19,812 nt of DNA from Xanthobacteraceae bacterium (GTDB taxonomy: Bacteria > Pseudomonadota > Alphaproteobacteria > Rhizobiales > Xanthobacteraceae). The stretch covers positions 1 through 19,812 of the forward strand of contig JASHRR010000077.1 in assembly GCA_030037185.1 (NCBI GenBank). The letters are read 5' to 3'. The translations under genes were made by a program, and so were the position numbers. Positions within the stretch are counted from its first letter, which is position 1. Every line of letters starts with the position of its first letter. A model generated the notes under the pieces. The model was not told the origin of the DNA. It searched no databases and saw nothing but the letters and a program-made list of their open reading frames with translations. This document shows positions 1 through 7,107 of this stretch, in pieces.

Positions 1-492
1 GAATTCGCCTTGGAAGCCGTCTCCAGGCGTGTCGAGGTGCTCCGCTTGGGTCCTCAACATGTGAGGAATGGGCGCATTCGCATTGAGCGGGTCAAGGGCA
101 GTCGGGAAGTAGATATCCCGTTGACCGACGAGCTGGCCGCCGCGATCGCCGCCATGCCGAGAACCAATCTCACATTCATCGTCAGTCAGTGGGGCCGGCC
201 GTATTCGGCGGATCGCATCGGCAAGCTGTTCTGCCGCTGGGCGACCGAGGCGGGGCTGCCGAAGCGCTGTCGCCTCCACGGCCTCAAGAAAGGTGGCATG
301 CGGCGCCTGGCGGAATCCGGCAGCACGGCACACGAGCTGATGGCAGTTTCAGGCCATAAGACGCTGGCCGAAGTGCAGCGCTACACCGAGGCGGCCGACC
401 GCCTGAAGCTGGCCGACAGTGCCGTCAGGAAACGCAAAGAGAACGCGGCAGTGTCAACCCTTGGTGTCCCAAAGTGTCAAACCAGTGGCTAA
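1..492 (+). CDS. Tyrosine recombinase (phage-type integrase), C-terminal part, cut by window edge
   Basis: Site-specific recombinase of the tyrosine family, which cuts and rejoins DNA through a covalent phosphotyrosine. The frame is open from base 1, so the N-terminal arm and core-binding domains lie outside the window. Visible are the first Arg region (SRRVEVLRLG, just after the edge), the second box as HGLKKGG, then SGHKTLAEVQRYTEAADR, which holds the third His/Trp-type box and the Tyr nucleophile (QRYTE). The second box normally reads HxLR. Here codon 286-288 is AAG, giving Lys where the second catalytic Arg is expected, so activity may be lost or reduced. The tail is short, polar and ends at TAA. 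No tRNA or att-like repeat was seen next to it. Family assignment is firm; element type and activity are not known. Confidence 0.85.
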   Translation, partial: EFALEAVSRRVEVLRLGPQHVRNGRIRIERVKGSREVDIPLTDELAAAIAAMPRTNLTFIVSQWGRPYSADRIGKLFCRWATEAGLPKRCRLHGLKKGGMRRLAESGSTAHELMAVSGHKTLAEVQRYTEAADRLKLADSAVRKRKENAAVSTLGVPKCQTSG

Positions 493-505
493 CCCATTGG
501 CAACA

Positions 506-646
506 TTAACCCTGGAACTTGGCGACGGGGTTCGAGGAGAAATCGGGCGGAGATGCCCGCTGTTGCGCCGCTGCGGCGGTGACCACCGCGCCGACGAGGC
601 CAGTAAGGATGACGAGACATCTTGATCTCGACGTGAATGTCAACAT
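506..646 (-). pseudogene. Short exported protein, probably the truncated N-terminus of a larger gene
   Basis: A 46-residue frame with a strong ribosome site (GAGGAGGA about five bases before ATG). It starts with a basic n-region and a hydrophobic stretch LVILTGLVGAVVTAAAA followed by QQ, a clear signal peptide with an AxA-type cleavage site. Only about 18 residues remain after it (RASPPDFSSNPVAKFQG region) before TAA. The motif PPDFSSN resembles the start of the mature part of larger exported proteins I recall from Bradyrhizobium, which suggests that the gene was cut here. It converges on the integrase, whose stop is only 13 bases away, so the cut could be an insertion or deletion scar. Alternatively it is a complete tiny secreted protein. 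The signal peptide and ribosome site are seen directly; the truncation is inferred. Confidence 0.55.
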
Positions 647-1124
647 TTCTTCCTCCTCGCGTTTACTCCATCCCGAAAAATGCGGTTCGTCGCTCCGACA
701 GCAGAGTTAACTAACGGGAAGCGCGGGGTCCGATGGGAGCAAGCGCACCACCTTGCCGTGTCACGTGCAGTATGTCCATCAGAGGGGGACCGACGCATCG
801 CGCGGTGTCATCTGTTGCGGCCGATCAAAACCATGGACGACAGGCTGACCGCTATGGCAGGCGCGGTCGCGCGAGGGCTTCGTGCGCCGGGCGAACCGAC
901 GGAACGAGGCAACCACGATCAACCCGACGCCGACTGAGCCGTCGACACGTTTCCAATCCTTGCGGACGAGCCTGCGTGCCGCCCCGAGAGCGGACAAAGA
1001 CCCAAGCTGCCCCCGCGAGCACGCGCGGGCTGCTATCCCAGATAGGGTGTCGGACCCCGAGAGTGGCGGCAGGGACCCTCAGCCATCCAAACATCTTTGT
1101 TGCGGTCCTGCGGTTTGCGGTGAT
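647..1124. other. Gene-free spacer between truncated gene and recD2
   Basis: No frame here has a credible ribosome site or a recognisable product. The short frames on both strands are Arg/Pro-rich and look like chance openings in GC-rich DNA. A perfect 6-bp inverted repeat (CCCGCG 1012-1017, CGCGGG 1024-1029) lies downstream of the minus-strand helicase but lacks a T run, so it is not a convincing intrinsic terminator. The upstream signals of the 506-646 gene must lie around 650-750, but I see no clear promoter boxes. Confidence 0.5.
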
Positions 1125-3341
1125 TCATCGCTGGTTCCTTTTCTTGTCGATGTCTGTGGATTGGGATGCCAGCCATTCGCTCAGCTTCGACCAGCGCCGC
1201 CGGCCTGAAACATTGCGGACCGCGATAGCAACGGCCCTCTTCTGGCCGACCAGGACGACCAGCTTCTTGCCCCGGGTGACGCCGGTATAGAGCAGGTTCC
1301 TCTGCAGCATCGGATAGTGCTGGGTCATGACCGGAATGACCACCGCCGGGTATTCCGAGCCTTGGCTCTTATGGATGGACGCCGCATAGGCCGGAATCAA
1401 CGCGTCGAGTTCGCCGAGTCCATAGGTCACGGAATGGCCGTCGAAGCTCACGGTGAGTTCGCCGGCGTCCGTATCGACAGCGTCGATATAGCCGATGTCG
1501 CCGTTGTAGACGTCCTTGTCATAGTCGTTCTCGATCTGCATGACCTTGTCACCCGGAGCGAAGGTCCAGCCGAGCCTCTCGATCTTTTGGTCGCCGGCGG
1601 GATTGAGGGCGGCCTGTAATTGGATGTTGAGCGATCTTGCGCCGACACCGCCGCGGTTCATCGGGCAGAGAACCTGGATATCGCGCATGGGGTTGAGACC
1701 GAAACGCCTCGGGATCCGCGTCTTCACCAGTTCGATGATCCGTTGCACGGCGGCTTCGGGCTGTTCGACTGACACGAAGTAGAAATCGCTGTCGGTCGCC
1801 GGCGGTGAAAGATCGGGAATTCCCCCCTCATTGATCCGATGCGCATTGGTGATAATGCGACTCTGCGCGGCCTGGCGGAACACCTCGGTAAGACGAATGA
1901 CCGGAATAGCGCCGGATGAGATGACGTCTGACAGCACCTGGCCGGGGCCGACCGAGGGAAGCTGGTCGATATCCCCGACGATCAGCAGCGCGGCGTGGTT
2001 CGGGGTGGCCTTCAACAATGCCTGCATCAGCCTGACATCGACCATCGAGGTCTCGTCGACGATCAGCAGGTCGCAGTCGAGTGGGTTGTCGTCGCCGCGC
2101 TTGAAGCCGCCGCCGCTGTTAGGATCCACCTCGAGCAGCCGGTGGATGGTCTTGGCTTCAAAGCCGGTCGCTTCACTGATGCGCTTGGCGGCGCGGCCGG
2201 TCGGAGCGCAGATCAGGAGCCTTACCCCCTTGGCGGCCAGGATGCGCAATATCGCTTTGACGATGGTGGTCTTGCCAACGCCGGGACCGCCAGTAATGAC
2301 CAGCACCTTCGACGCCACGGCGAGCTTGACGGCGGTTCGCTGGCTCTGCGCAAAGGCAAAGCCGACCCGTGCTTCGACCCATGGCAGGGCCTTATCAGGA
2401 TCGATCCATGGCCAGGGGAGCGGGCCATGCAATAGCCGGATCAACCGCTCGCCAACGGCGTGCTCGGCCCGGTACAGTCCGGCCAGGAAAATACATGGCG
2501 TTTCGCCGATGGTGTCGGCGACGACGTTGCCCTGCGTCAGCTCCAGACTGAGCGCAGTGCGGACAAGTTCGACCGGCACCTCGAGCAGCTTTTCAACAAG
2601 GCAGGCCAACTCATCGGCCGGCAAACCGCAATGGCCTTCGTGCATCGCCTCCGTCAAGGCGTAGGAGATGCCGCCCCGAATCCGGATCATCGCGGATTTC
2701 TCGATGCCGAGCTTCATGGCGATGGCGTCAGCCGTCTTGAAGCCGATGCCGCGGATATCGCGAGCCAGCCGATAAGGGTTCTGCGACATCACCTGCACCG
2801 CATCGACGCCATAGGTTTTGAAGATGCGCACCGCCCGCGCGGTGCCGACGCCATGGCTGTGAAGGAAGATCATGATTTCGCGCACAACCTTCTGTTCAGC
2901 CCAGGCAGCCGCGATGCGGCCGGCCCGCACGGGACCGATGCCGCCGACCTCCCGCAGCCGGTCAGGTTGTGCCTCGATAACATCAAATACCTTGTCGCCG
3001 AAAACGCGCACCAGCTTCTTGGCGTAGACGGGACCGATGCCGCGAATCATGCCGGAGCCGAGATATTTCTCGATGCCGTTGACTGTGTTAGGGGCCGACG
3101 TCCGCAGCAAGCGAGCCTTGAACTGCTGGCCGTGAACGCGGTCATTCACCCATTCGCCCGATGCCGTGATCCATTCGCCGGCGGCAATTGTTGCGGCGTG
3201 TCCGACTACCGTCACGAGATCGCGGTGCCCACGCACATTCGCCCGCAAGACGCAGAACCCGTTCTCCGCATTGTGGAAGGTCACGCGCTCGACGAGCCCC
3301 GCCAACACCTCTTGGGTCGGTGATTCTGCCTGCGAACCCAT
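1125..3341 (-). CDS. recD2: RecD2-type ATP-dependent 5'-3' DNA helicase
   Basis: Superfamily 1B helicase of the RecD2/YrrC type, a stand-alone enzyme that unwinds DNA 5' to 3' and does not need RecBC. Length 738 residues, the usual size. The N-terminal region has an OB-like part (about 10-85) and helix-hairpin-helix repeats (GIGPVYAKKL 101-110, GGIGPVRAG 133-141, GIGFKTAD 198-205), the hallmark that separates RecD2 from RecD of RecBCD. Helicase motifs are intact: Walker A GGPGVGKT at 351-358, Walker B LLIVDE at 425-430, motif III VGDIDQLPSVG at 455-465, HKSQGSE at 657-663 and the last motif YTGVTRGKKL at 685-694. The ATG at 3341 has no strong ribosome site but no later start would keep the N-terminal domain whole. 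Single gene; the neighbours do not indicate a repair operon. Confidence 0.93.
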   Translation of the reverse strand: MGSQAESPTQEVLAGLVERVTFHNAENGFCVLRANVRGHRDLVTVVGHAATIAAGEWITASGEWVNDRVHGQQFKARLLRTSAPNTVNGIEKYLGSGMIRGIGPVYAKKLVRVFGDKVFDVIEAQPDRLREVGGIGPVRAGRIAAAWAEQKVVREIMIFLHSHGVGTARAVRIFKTYGVDAVQVMSQNPYRLARDIRGIGFKTADAIAMKLGIEKSAMIRIRGGISYALTEAMHEGHCGLPADELACLVEKLLEVPVELVRTALSLELTQGNVVADTIGETPCIFLAGLYRAEHAVGERLIRLLHGPLPWPWIDPDKALPWVEARVGFAFAQSQRTAVKLAVASKVLVITGGPGVGKTTIVKAILRILAAKGVRLLICAPTGRAAKRISEATGFEAKTIHRLLEVDPNSGGGFKRGDDNPLDCDLLIVDETSMVDVRLMQALLKATPNHAALLIVGDIDQLPSVGPGQVLSDVISSGAIPVIRLTEVFRQAAQSRIITNAHRINEGGIPDLSPPATDSDFYFVSVEQPEAAVQRIIELVKTRIPRRFGLNPMRDIQVLCPMNRGGVGARSLNIQLQAALNPAGDQKIERLGWTFAPGDKVMQIENDYDKDVYNGDIGYIDAVDTDAGELTVSFDGHSVTYGLGELDALIPAYAASIHKSQGSEYPAVVIPVMTQHYPMLQRNLLYTGVTRGKKLVVLVGQKRAVAIAVRNVSGRRRWSKLSEWLASQSTDIDKKRNQR

Positions 3342-3671
3342 CGGGACAATCGTTTCCGCGAGATTTGCCGAACATATCGGTGCGACGCCGATGCCGCTCG
3401 TTGCTCATCGGCGATCCATAATGCCTTCCCACGCTTGCGACGTTAAGGACGTTTCCCGATTGCGCTTTGCGGGTCCGGCTCAAGTCGACGTGGCGCAATA
3501 GCGGCCCCGGCTTTGAATGGAGTTCGCCGCCAGCAAAAGGGTGCGGAACTTTCGAGCGGGACGAATGACGATCCGCAGCGTCGCCGATCAGACGATGCGG
3601 ATCGGTTTTTCATCCACGCATAATCTGAAAAGGATTGTGGTTGTGGGACTCGGTTTCGCTACAGGACCGAG
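3342..3671. other. Spacer between recD2 and the H-NS gene
   Basis: Both flanking genes are on the minus strand, so this holds the 3' end of the H-NS transcript and the promoter of recD2. Just after the H-NS stop the minus strand can form CTCGGT...ACCGAG with an 11-base loop (about 3652-3674), but no T run follows. Open frames across the stretch on both strands look like shadows. No gene called. Confidence 0.45.
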
Positions 3672-4016
3672 CTATTTCTTGCGAGTTTTCTTCGGCACCT
3701 GGAGCTTTTTCCCGAGGGCCGCGATGCTGAAATGCTCGAGCTTTTTGCCCGACTTCAGCGCCGCTGCAAGCCATCGCGGTTTCAGCCCGCGCCCCGCCCA
3801 CGTCTCGGCCGGATTTGCCGGGTTACGGTATTTTGGGGCGACCGGACCACGGACGCCGCCTCCCTTTGAGGGTAATCCATTTGTCGAAAGGCGATCCAAC
3901 TTGCCGAGTTCGCCCCGAACTGCCCGGCGTGCCTCGATAACTTTGGAACTGATGACCGCATCGATTTGGCTTCTGAGTTTTGACAGCTTGTCGATCGACA
4001 TTGACTTCAGGTTCAT
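3672..4016 (-). CDS. H-NS family nucleoid-associated protein
   Basis: Histone-like nucleoid structuring protein, 114 residues, a DNA-bridging protein that usually silences AT-rich or foreign genes. The N-terminal half (about 1-42, MNLKSMSIDKLSKLR onward) is a predicted helical dimerisation region. After a Gly/Pro linker comes the DNA-binding core, PKYRNP at 61-66 and ETWAGRGLKPRWL at 71-83, matching the family pattern TWxGRGxxPxW. The end is a Lys/Arg tail (KKTRKK). The frame is open further upstream to 4061, but family members start near NLKSMSI, so the ATG at 4016 is preferred; ATG at 4001 (MSIDK) is also possible. Neither has a strong ribosome site. Whether it is a core or an acquired paralog cannot be told from this window. 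Its position near decayed mobile genes fits a silencing role but does not prove it. Confidence 0.88.
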   Translation of the reverse strand: MNLKSMSIDKLSKLRSQIDAVISSKVIEARRAVRGELGKLDRLSTNGLPSKGGGVRGPVAPKYRNPANPAETWAGRGLKPRWLAAALKSGKKLEHFSIAALGKKLQVPKKTRKK

Positions 4017-4107
4017 GGGATCCACTACCGGTTGGGCTCGGCCGATTTTATGACGATGCAACTACCAGGAATCAAAGCTGCATTGTGAAGCAGAATTTTG
4101 CAAATTC

Positions 4108-4144
4108 AAAGCCCATTTTTAACGGGCCCAGAAGGGCGGGCTTT
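4108..4144. repeat. Inverted repeat AAAGCCC / GGGCTTT
   Basis: AAAGCCC at 4108-4114 pairs perfectly with GGGCTTT at 4138-4144, with a 23-base loop that itself contains competing GCCC/GGGC pairs. It lies upstream of the minus-strand H-NS gene and about 40 bases before a terminator-like hairpin on the plus strand. It could be part of a small plus-strand transcript, or structure in the H-NS leader. Function unknown. Confidence 0.45.
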
Positions 4145-4186
4145 AGGAAACACCTGCACGAAACGCTGTGCCGATACAATTCGACA

Positions 4187-4214
4187 CGCGACCATCCCAG
4201 TCGCGCCTCTTTTT
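4187..4214 (+). terminator. Intrinsic-terminator-like hairpin with T run
   Basis: CGCGAC (4187-4192), seven-base loop, GTCGCG (4200-4205), then CCTCTTTTT. This is the form of a rho-independent terminator reading on the plus strand. No plus-strand gene lies upstream: the nearest genes to the left are on the minus strand. It may end an unannotated short transcript starting in 4062-4180. The stem is only six pairs, so it could also be chance. Confidence 0.45.
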
Positions 4215-4241
4215 GATATTATGCGAATGACGAGCCATCCC

Positions 4242-4271
4242 GCTGACTTGCTGCCCGGCTGACTTGCTGCC
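4242..4271. repeat. Tandem direct repeat, two 14-bp copies
   Basis: GCTGACTTGCTGCC occurs at 4242-4255 and again at 4258-4271, a perfect repeat with a 16-base period. It is in non-coding DNA shortly after the terminator-like hairpin. Too few copies to call a variable-number repeat locus; it may be a binding site pair or a duplication scar. Confidence 0.6.
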
Positions 4272-4717
4272 GAGGATGACTAACCGTTCCGTGCCGTCCG
4301 GCGACGGCTTCGTCCAAGCCGCTAGGCGATGGTTGCCAGGGTTAAGCTGGGGACTATGGCCCCCCGCTACGTTGCAGACAACTTCAAGACTGACCCTGGG
4401 GTGCTTCCTCGCAGCTCTGGGCTCTGAAAGGCAAGGCAATAGACCTCGGATAGGCACGAAACGGGTGTTGCTCAAACGCTCCTCTGCAACATTCCACAGG
4501 GGAGATGCATCACCGCGGTGGTGTGCGTCACGAGGCCCTTACCGGACACCTTCTGGGCTCGCTGGTCGGCGTGCAGGGCTCCTTGTCGGGTTCTGGCCCC
4601 GGTACCAAACGAAACGAGAAGGTGGGTGTTCGTTGGTTCAATGGAGGCAAAGCCGGCTTCGCCGGCCGCCGATTTTTCCTGCCGGGTTGCGCCGGCAGTC
4701 GCCATCGGGAGCTTTTG

Positions 4718-6703
4718 ATGCGAAATCTGAGCCGATCATTGCACGCTTGGCTACTGCTCGCGGGCTTATGGGCGAGCGCTGCAGCCGCTCAAAACACCGG
4801 GCCGCTCCATCCTTTGGACGGCTTGACCACAGCCGAATACTGGACTGCCTATGACCTGCTGCAACAGGCGGGCTATACCGAGCCAGATACTTTTTTTGCC
4901 AGCGTGCTGTTGCGCGAACCGGCGAAGGATCTTGTCCTGTCGTGGACGCAAGATAAGCCAATTCCGCGCGAAGCGGACGTTGTCCTGTTGCGACAAGGAA
5001 AGACGTTCGAAGCCCGCGTCGATCTTAGCGCACGAAAGCTGATCTCGTGGCAGGAAATGATGGACGTGCAGGCGCCATTCCTGGCGAGTGAGATATTTGG
5101 CGCCGACGAAGCCATCAAGAAGGACCCGCTCGTCGTCGAGGCTTTGAAGAAACGCGGCTTCACGGATTTGAATACGGTGCGATGCACTGCGCTGCCGGTG
5201 CCGTATGTCGCCGTTCCTGAGCAGGAGGCGCGGCGGATCGGCTTCGGCGGCTGTTCGCAGCAGCACGGCTTTTATCACAGTTGGGGCCGTTCCATCGATG
5301 GGTTGACGCTGCAGATGGACATGGTGACCAAGAAGGTTTTGAAGGTGGTCGACACCGAGATCGTTCCGGTCGCAAACGGCGCAGTGAACTATGAAGAGAT
5401 TCCCGAAAAACCGCGGTCCGGCACGACGCCGATCGCCATCTCGCAGCCTATCGGCGCCGGCTTCCAGATCGAGCGCGGTGAGGTTTCTTGGCAGAACTGG
5501 CATTTTCGCTTTCGTATCGACCCGCGCATCGGCACGGTCGTAAACCTGGTGCGGTTTGACGACGGCGGTCGGCTGCGCGCGGTAATGTATGAGGGTTCGC
5601 TCTCCGAGCTGTATGTTCCCTACATGGATCCGGCAAATGGCTGGAATAATCGCGTGTTCATCGATGCCGGCGAGTTCTACGCCGGGTCCGGCTTCTTGAA
5701 ACCTCTACGTCCTGGCCTCGACTGTCCGGCCAATGCGTCCTATTTTGACGGACTTTCGGTCGCAGAGCACGGGGCACCGAAGCTTACGCCGCAGCTCGTA
5801 TGCTTGTTTGAGCGCACCGGCAATGATCCCGCATGGCGCCACTTCGAGAACAATACCGTCTATGGCCGGCCCGGCCGCGAGTTGGTCCTGCGTTCGGCCG
5901 CGGCAATCGGGAACTACGACTACCTGATGGACTGGCGCTTTCGACAGGATGGCACCATCGAGGTGGCCGTCGGCGCAACAGGAGTGATCGAGACCAAAGC
6001 CGCCATGCAAAAGAACGCGACCGGACAGCTGACGGATCACATCGGCATGAATGGCCCGGCGGAATACGGCCAGTTCGTCGCAGACAATACGGTTGGGGTG
6101 AACCACGATCATTTCTTTTCCTACCGGCTCGATATGGATGTCGACGGCCCTGGCAACAGCTTTATGGCGGACCGGATCGTGCAAAAGCTGCTTGCTGCCG
6201 ATCCAATGCGTAAGAGCATATGGGTCGTCGAGCATGTGATTGCGGCGCGCGAGAAAGACGCGATGATGGATATTCACCTCGAACGGCCCAGCATGTGGCT
6301 GTTCATCAACCCCAACGTCAAAGGGCCACTTGGTTACCCGACTGGGTACGAAATCATGCCGGGTACCACGGCGAAATCCTTGCTGTCGGCGGACGATCCT
6401 CCGCAGAAGCTTGGTGCCTTTTCCGAACATCAGTTTTGGGTGACGCCGTACGATCCGGCGCAACGCTATGCGGCCGGGACCTATCCGACCAGCAGCAAGG
6501 GCAGCGACGGGCTCGCGGTCTGGACGCAGGCAAACCGGCCGATCGAAAACACTGACCTCGTCGGTTGGTATACGCTTGGTTTCCACCACATGCCGCGCGT
6601 TGAGGATTGGCCCGTGATGCCTACCATGTGGCACCAGTTCCAGATCCGGCCGTTCAACTTCTTTGCCGCCAATCCCGCGCTCGATTTACCAAAGACACAA
6701 TAG
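4718..6703 (+). CDS. Copper amine oxidase (primary-amine oxidase), secreted
   Basis: Copper- and topaquinone-dependent primary-amine oxidase, which turns primary amines plus oxygen and water into aldehydes, ammonia and hydrogen peroxide. The protein has 661 residues, normal for the family. Signal peptide at 1-24 (WLLLAGLWASAAAAQ), so it probably acts in the periplasm. Key residues are all present: catalytic-base Asp316 in FIDAGEFYAG, Tyr400 in GNYDY (the self-processed topaquinone), copper ligands His463 and His465 in NHDHFFSYRLDMDVDG, and His624 in GFHHMPRVEDWPVMP. Cys336 and Cys362 match the usual disulfide. The ATG at 4718 follows GGGAG by about seven bases and begins the signal peptide; the frame is open back to 4505 but that part looks non-coding. 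No dedicated dehydrogenase or transporter is adjacent, so the amine used is unknown (tynA-like enzymes use aromatic amines). Confidence 0.93.
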   Translation: MRNLSRSLHAWLLLAGLWASAAAAQNTGPLHPLDGLTTAEYWTAYDLLQQAGYTEPDTFFASVLLREPAKDLVLSWTQDKPIPREADVVLLRQGKTFEARVDLSARKLISWQEMMDVQAPFLASEIFGADEAIKKDPLVVEALKKRGFTDLNTVRCTALPVPYVAVPEQEARRIGFGGCSQQHGFYHSWGRSIDGLTLQMDMVTKKVLKVVDTEIVPVANGAVNYEEIPEKPRSGTTPIAISQPIGAGFQIERGEVSWQNWHFRFRIDPRIGTVVNLVRFDDGGRLRAVMYEGSLSELYVPYMDPANGWNNRVFIDAGEFYAGSGFLKPLRPGLDCPANASYFDGLSVAEHGAPKLTPQLVCLFERTGNDPAWRHFENNTVYGRPGRELVLRSAAAIGNYDYLMDWRFRQDGTIEVAVGATGVIETKAAMQKNATGQLTDHIGMNGPAEYGQFVADNTVGVNHDHFFSYRLDMDVDGPGNSFMADRIVQKLLAADPMRKSIWVVEHVIAAREKDAMMDIHLERPSMWLFINPNVKGPLGYPTGYEIMPGTTAKSLLSADDPPQKLGAFSEHQFWVTPYDPAQRYAAGTYPTSSKGSDGLAVWTQANRPIENTDLVGWYTLGFHHMPRVEDWPVMPTMWHQFQIRPFNFFAANPALDLPKTQ

Positions 6704-7107
6704 ACCGGGCGCAAATATTGTCCGCAATCGGGATTGGGCAAGGTGCCGCTTGATATCCGGTGGAGGCCTGTTCACGTTCGTGATGTCGAATATGGCGGCG
6801 CCGCCGGCGTGTCGAGCTTGATCAGAAAATTTATGTTGCCGGGGAAGGACACTTGAGCGGCAGGTCGCTAAAGATCGGCTCCCCGAGAAGACAATCCCTC
6901 GGGCTCCGCACAGCTAGCCGGCGTGATTGACTTGAGGTCGCCCGGCTTGCCGATCGGCCCGTCGATGTAGCGGGCGAGGAGTCCGCGCACAGGCCAGGCG
7001 CGCCGCCCAAACGGCTCGCCTTGGCTTGATGAGCCCGATCCCCGGCTTGCGCAAGTCCCCTGCCGGCGCCACCATGAAGCCAACGGGATGGGCCGGAGGA
7101 GGGACTG
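6704..7107. other. Spacer between amine oxidase and DUF1194 gene
   Basis: About 400 bases without a supported gene. On the minus strand, overlapping frames at 6868-7119 and 6914-7294 carry stretches that read more like protein than the usual shadows (for example GFMVAPAGDLRKPGIGLIKP in one frame and GLLARYIDGPIGKPGDLKS in the next). This could be a frameshifted remnant gene, but I do not recognise it. The last bases hold the ribosome site of the DUF1194 gene. Confidence 0.4.

Larger units (their letters stand above)
4017..4717. other. Gene-poor spacer with hairpins and a tandem repeat
   Basis: About 700 bases without a gene that I can support. The first 120 bases are AT-richer and must carry the H-NS promoter on the minus strand. 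The remainder is GC-rich and open on both strands (long frames at 4143-4475 minus and 4264-4854 plus), but neither product is recognisable nor preceded by a good ribosome site. The amine oxidase frame is also open back to 4505 without looking like that family. Separate entries describe the hairpin with T run and the tandem repeat inside this stretch. Confidence 0.5.

Noticed and set aside
1012..1029. GC-rich hairpin as recD2 terminator
   Set aside because: No T run on either strand and nearly 100 bases from the stop.
779..1094. Minus-strand frames with a short hydrophobic stretch (GLIVVASF)
   Set aside because: Start codons lack ribosome sites and the two overlapping frames are equally open; most likely chance.
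733..1290. 185-residue plus-strand frame overlapping the end of recD2
   Set aside because: No ribosome site, Arg/Pro-rich, and it runs into the conserved helicase tail on the other strand.
1831..2664. 277-residue plus-strand frame inside recD2
   Set aside because: It lies antisense to helicase motifs that are fully conserved on the minus strand; it is rich in Ser/Arg/Pro and has no recognisable domain.
2460..3323. 287-residue plus-strand frame at the 5' end of recD2
   Set aside because: Shadow of the N-terminal OB and helix-hairpin-helix coding region; no ribosome site or known product.
5705..6634. 309-residue minus-strand frame across the amine oxidase
   Set aside because: Antisense to the region with Tyr400 and the copper ligands; His/Arg-rich shadow text.
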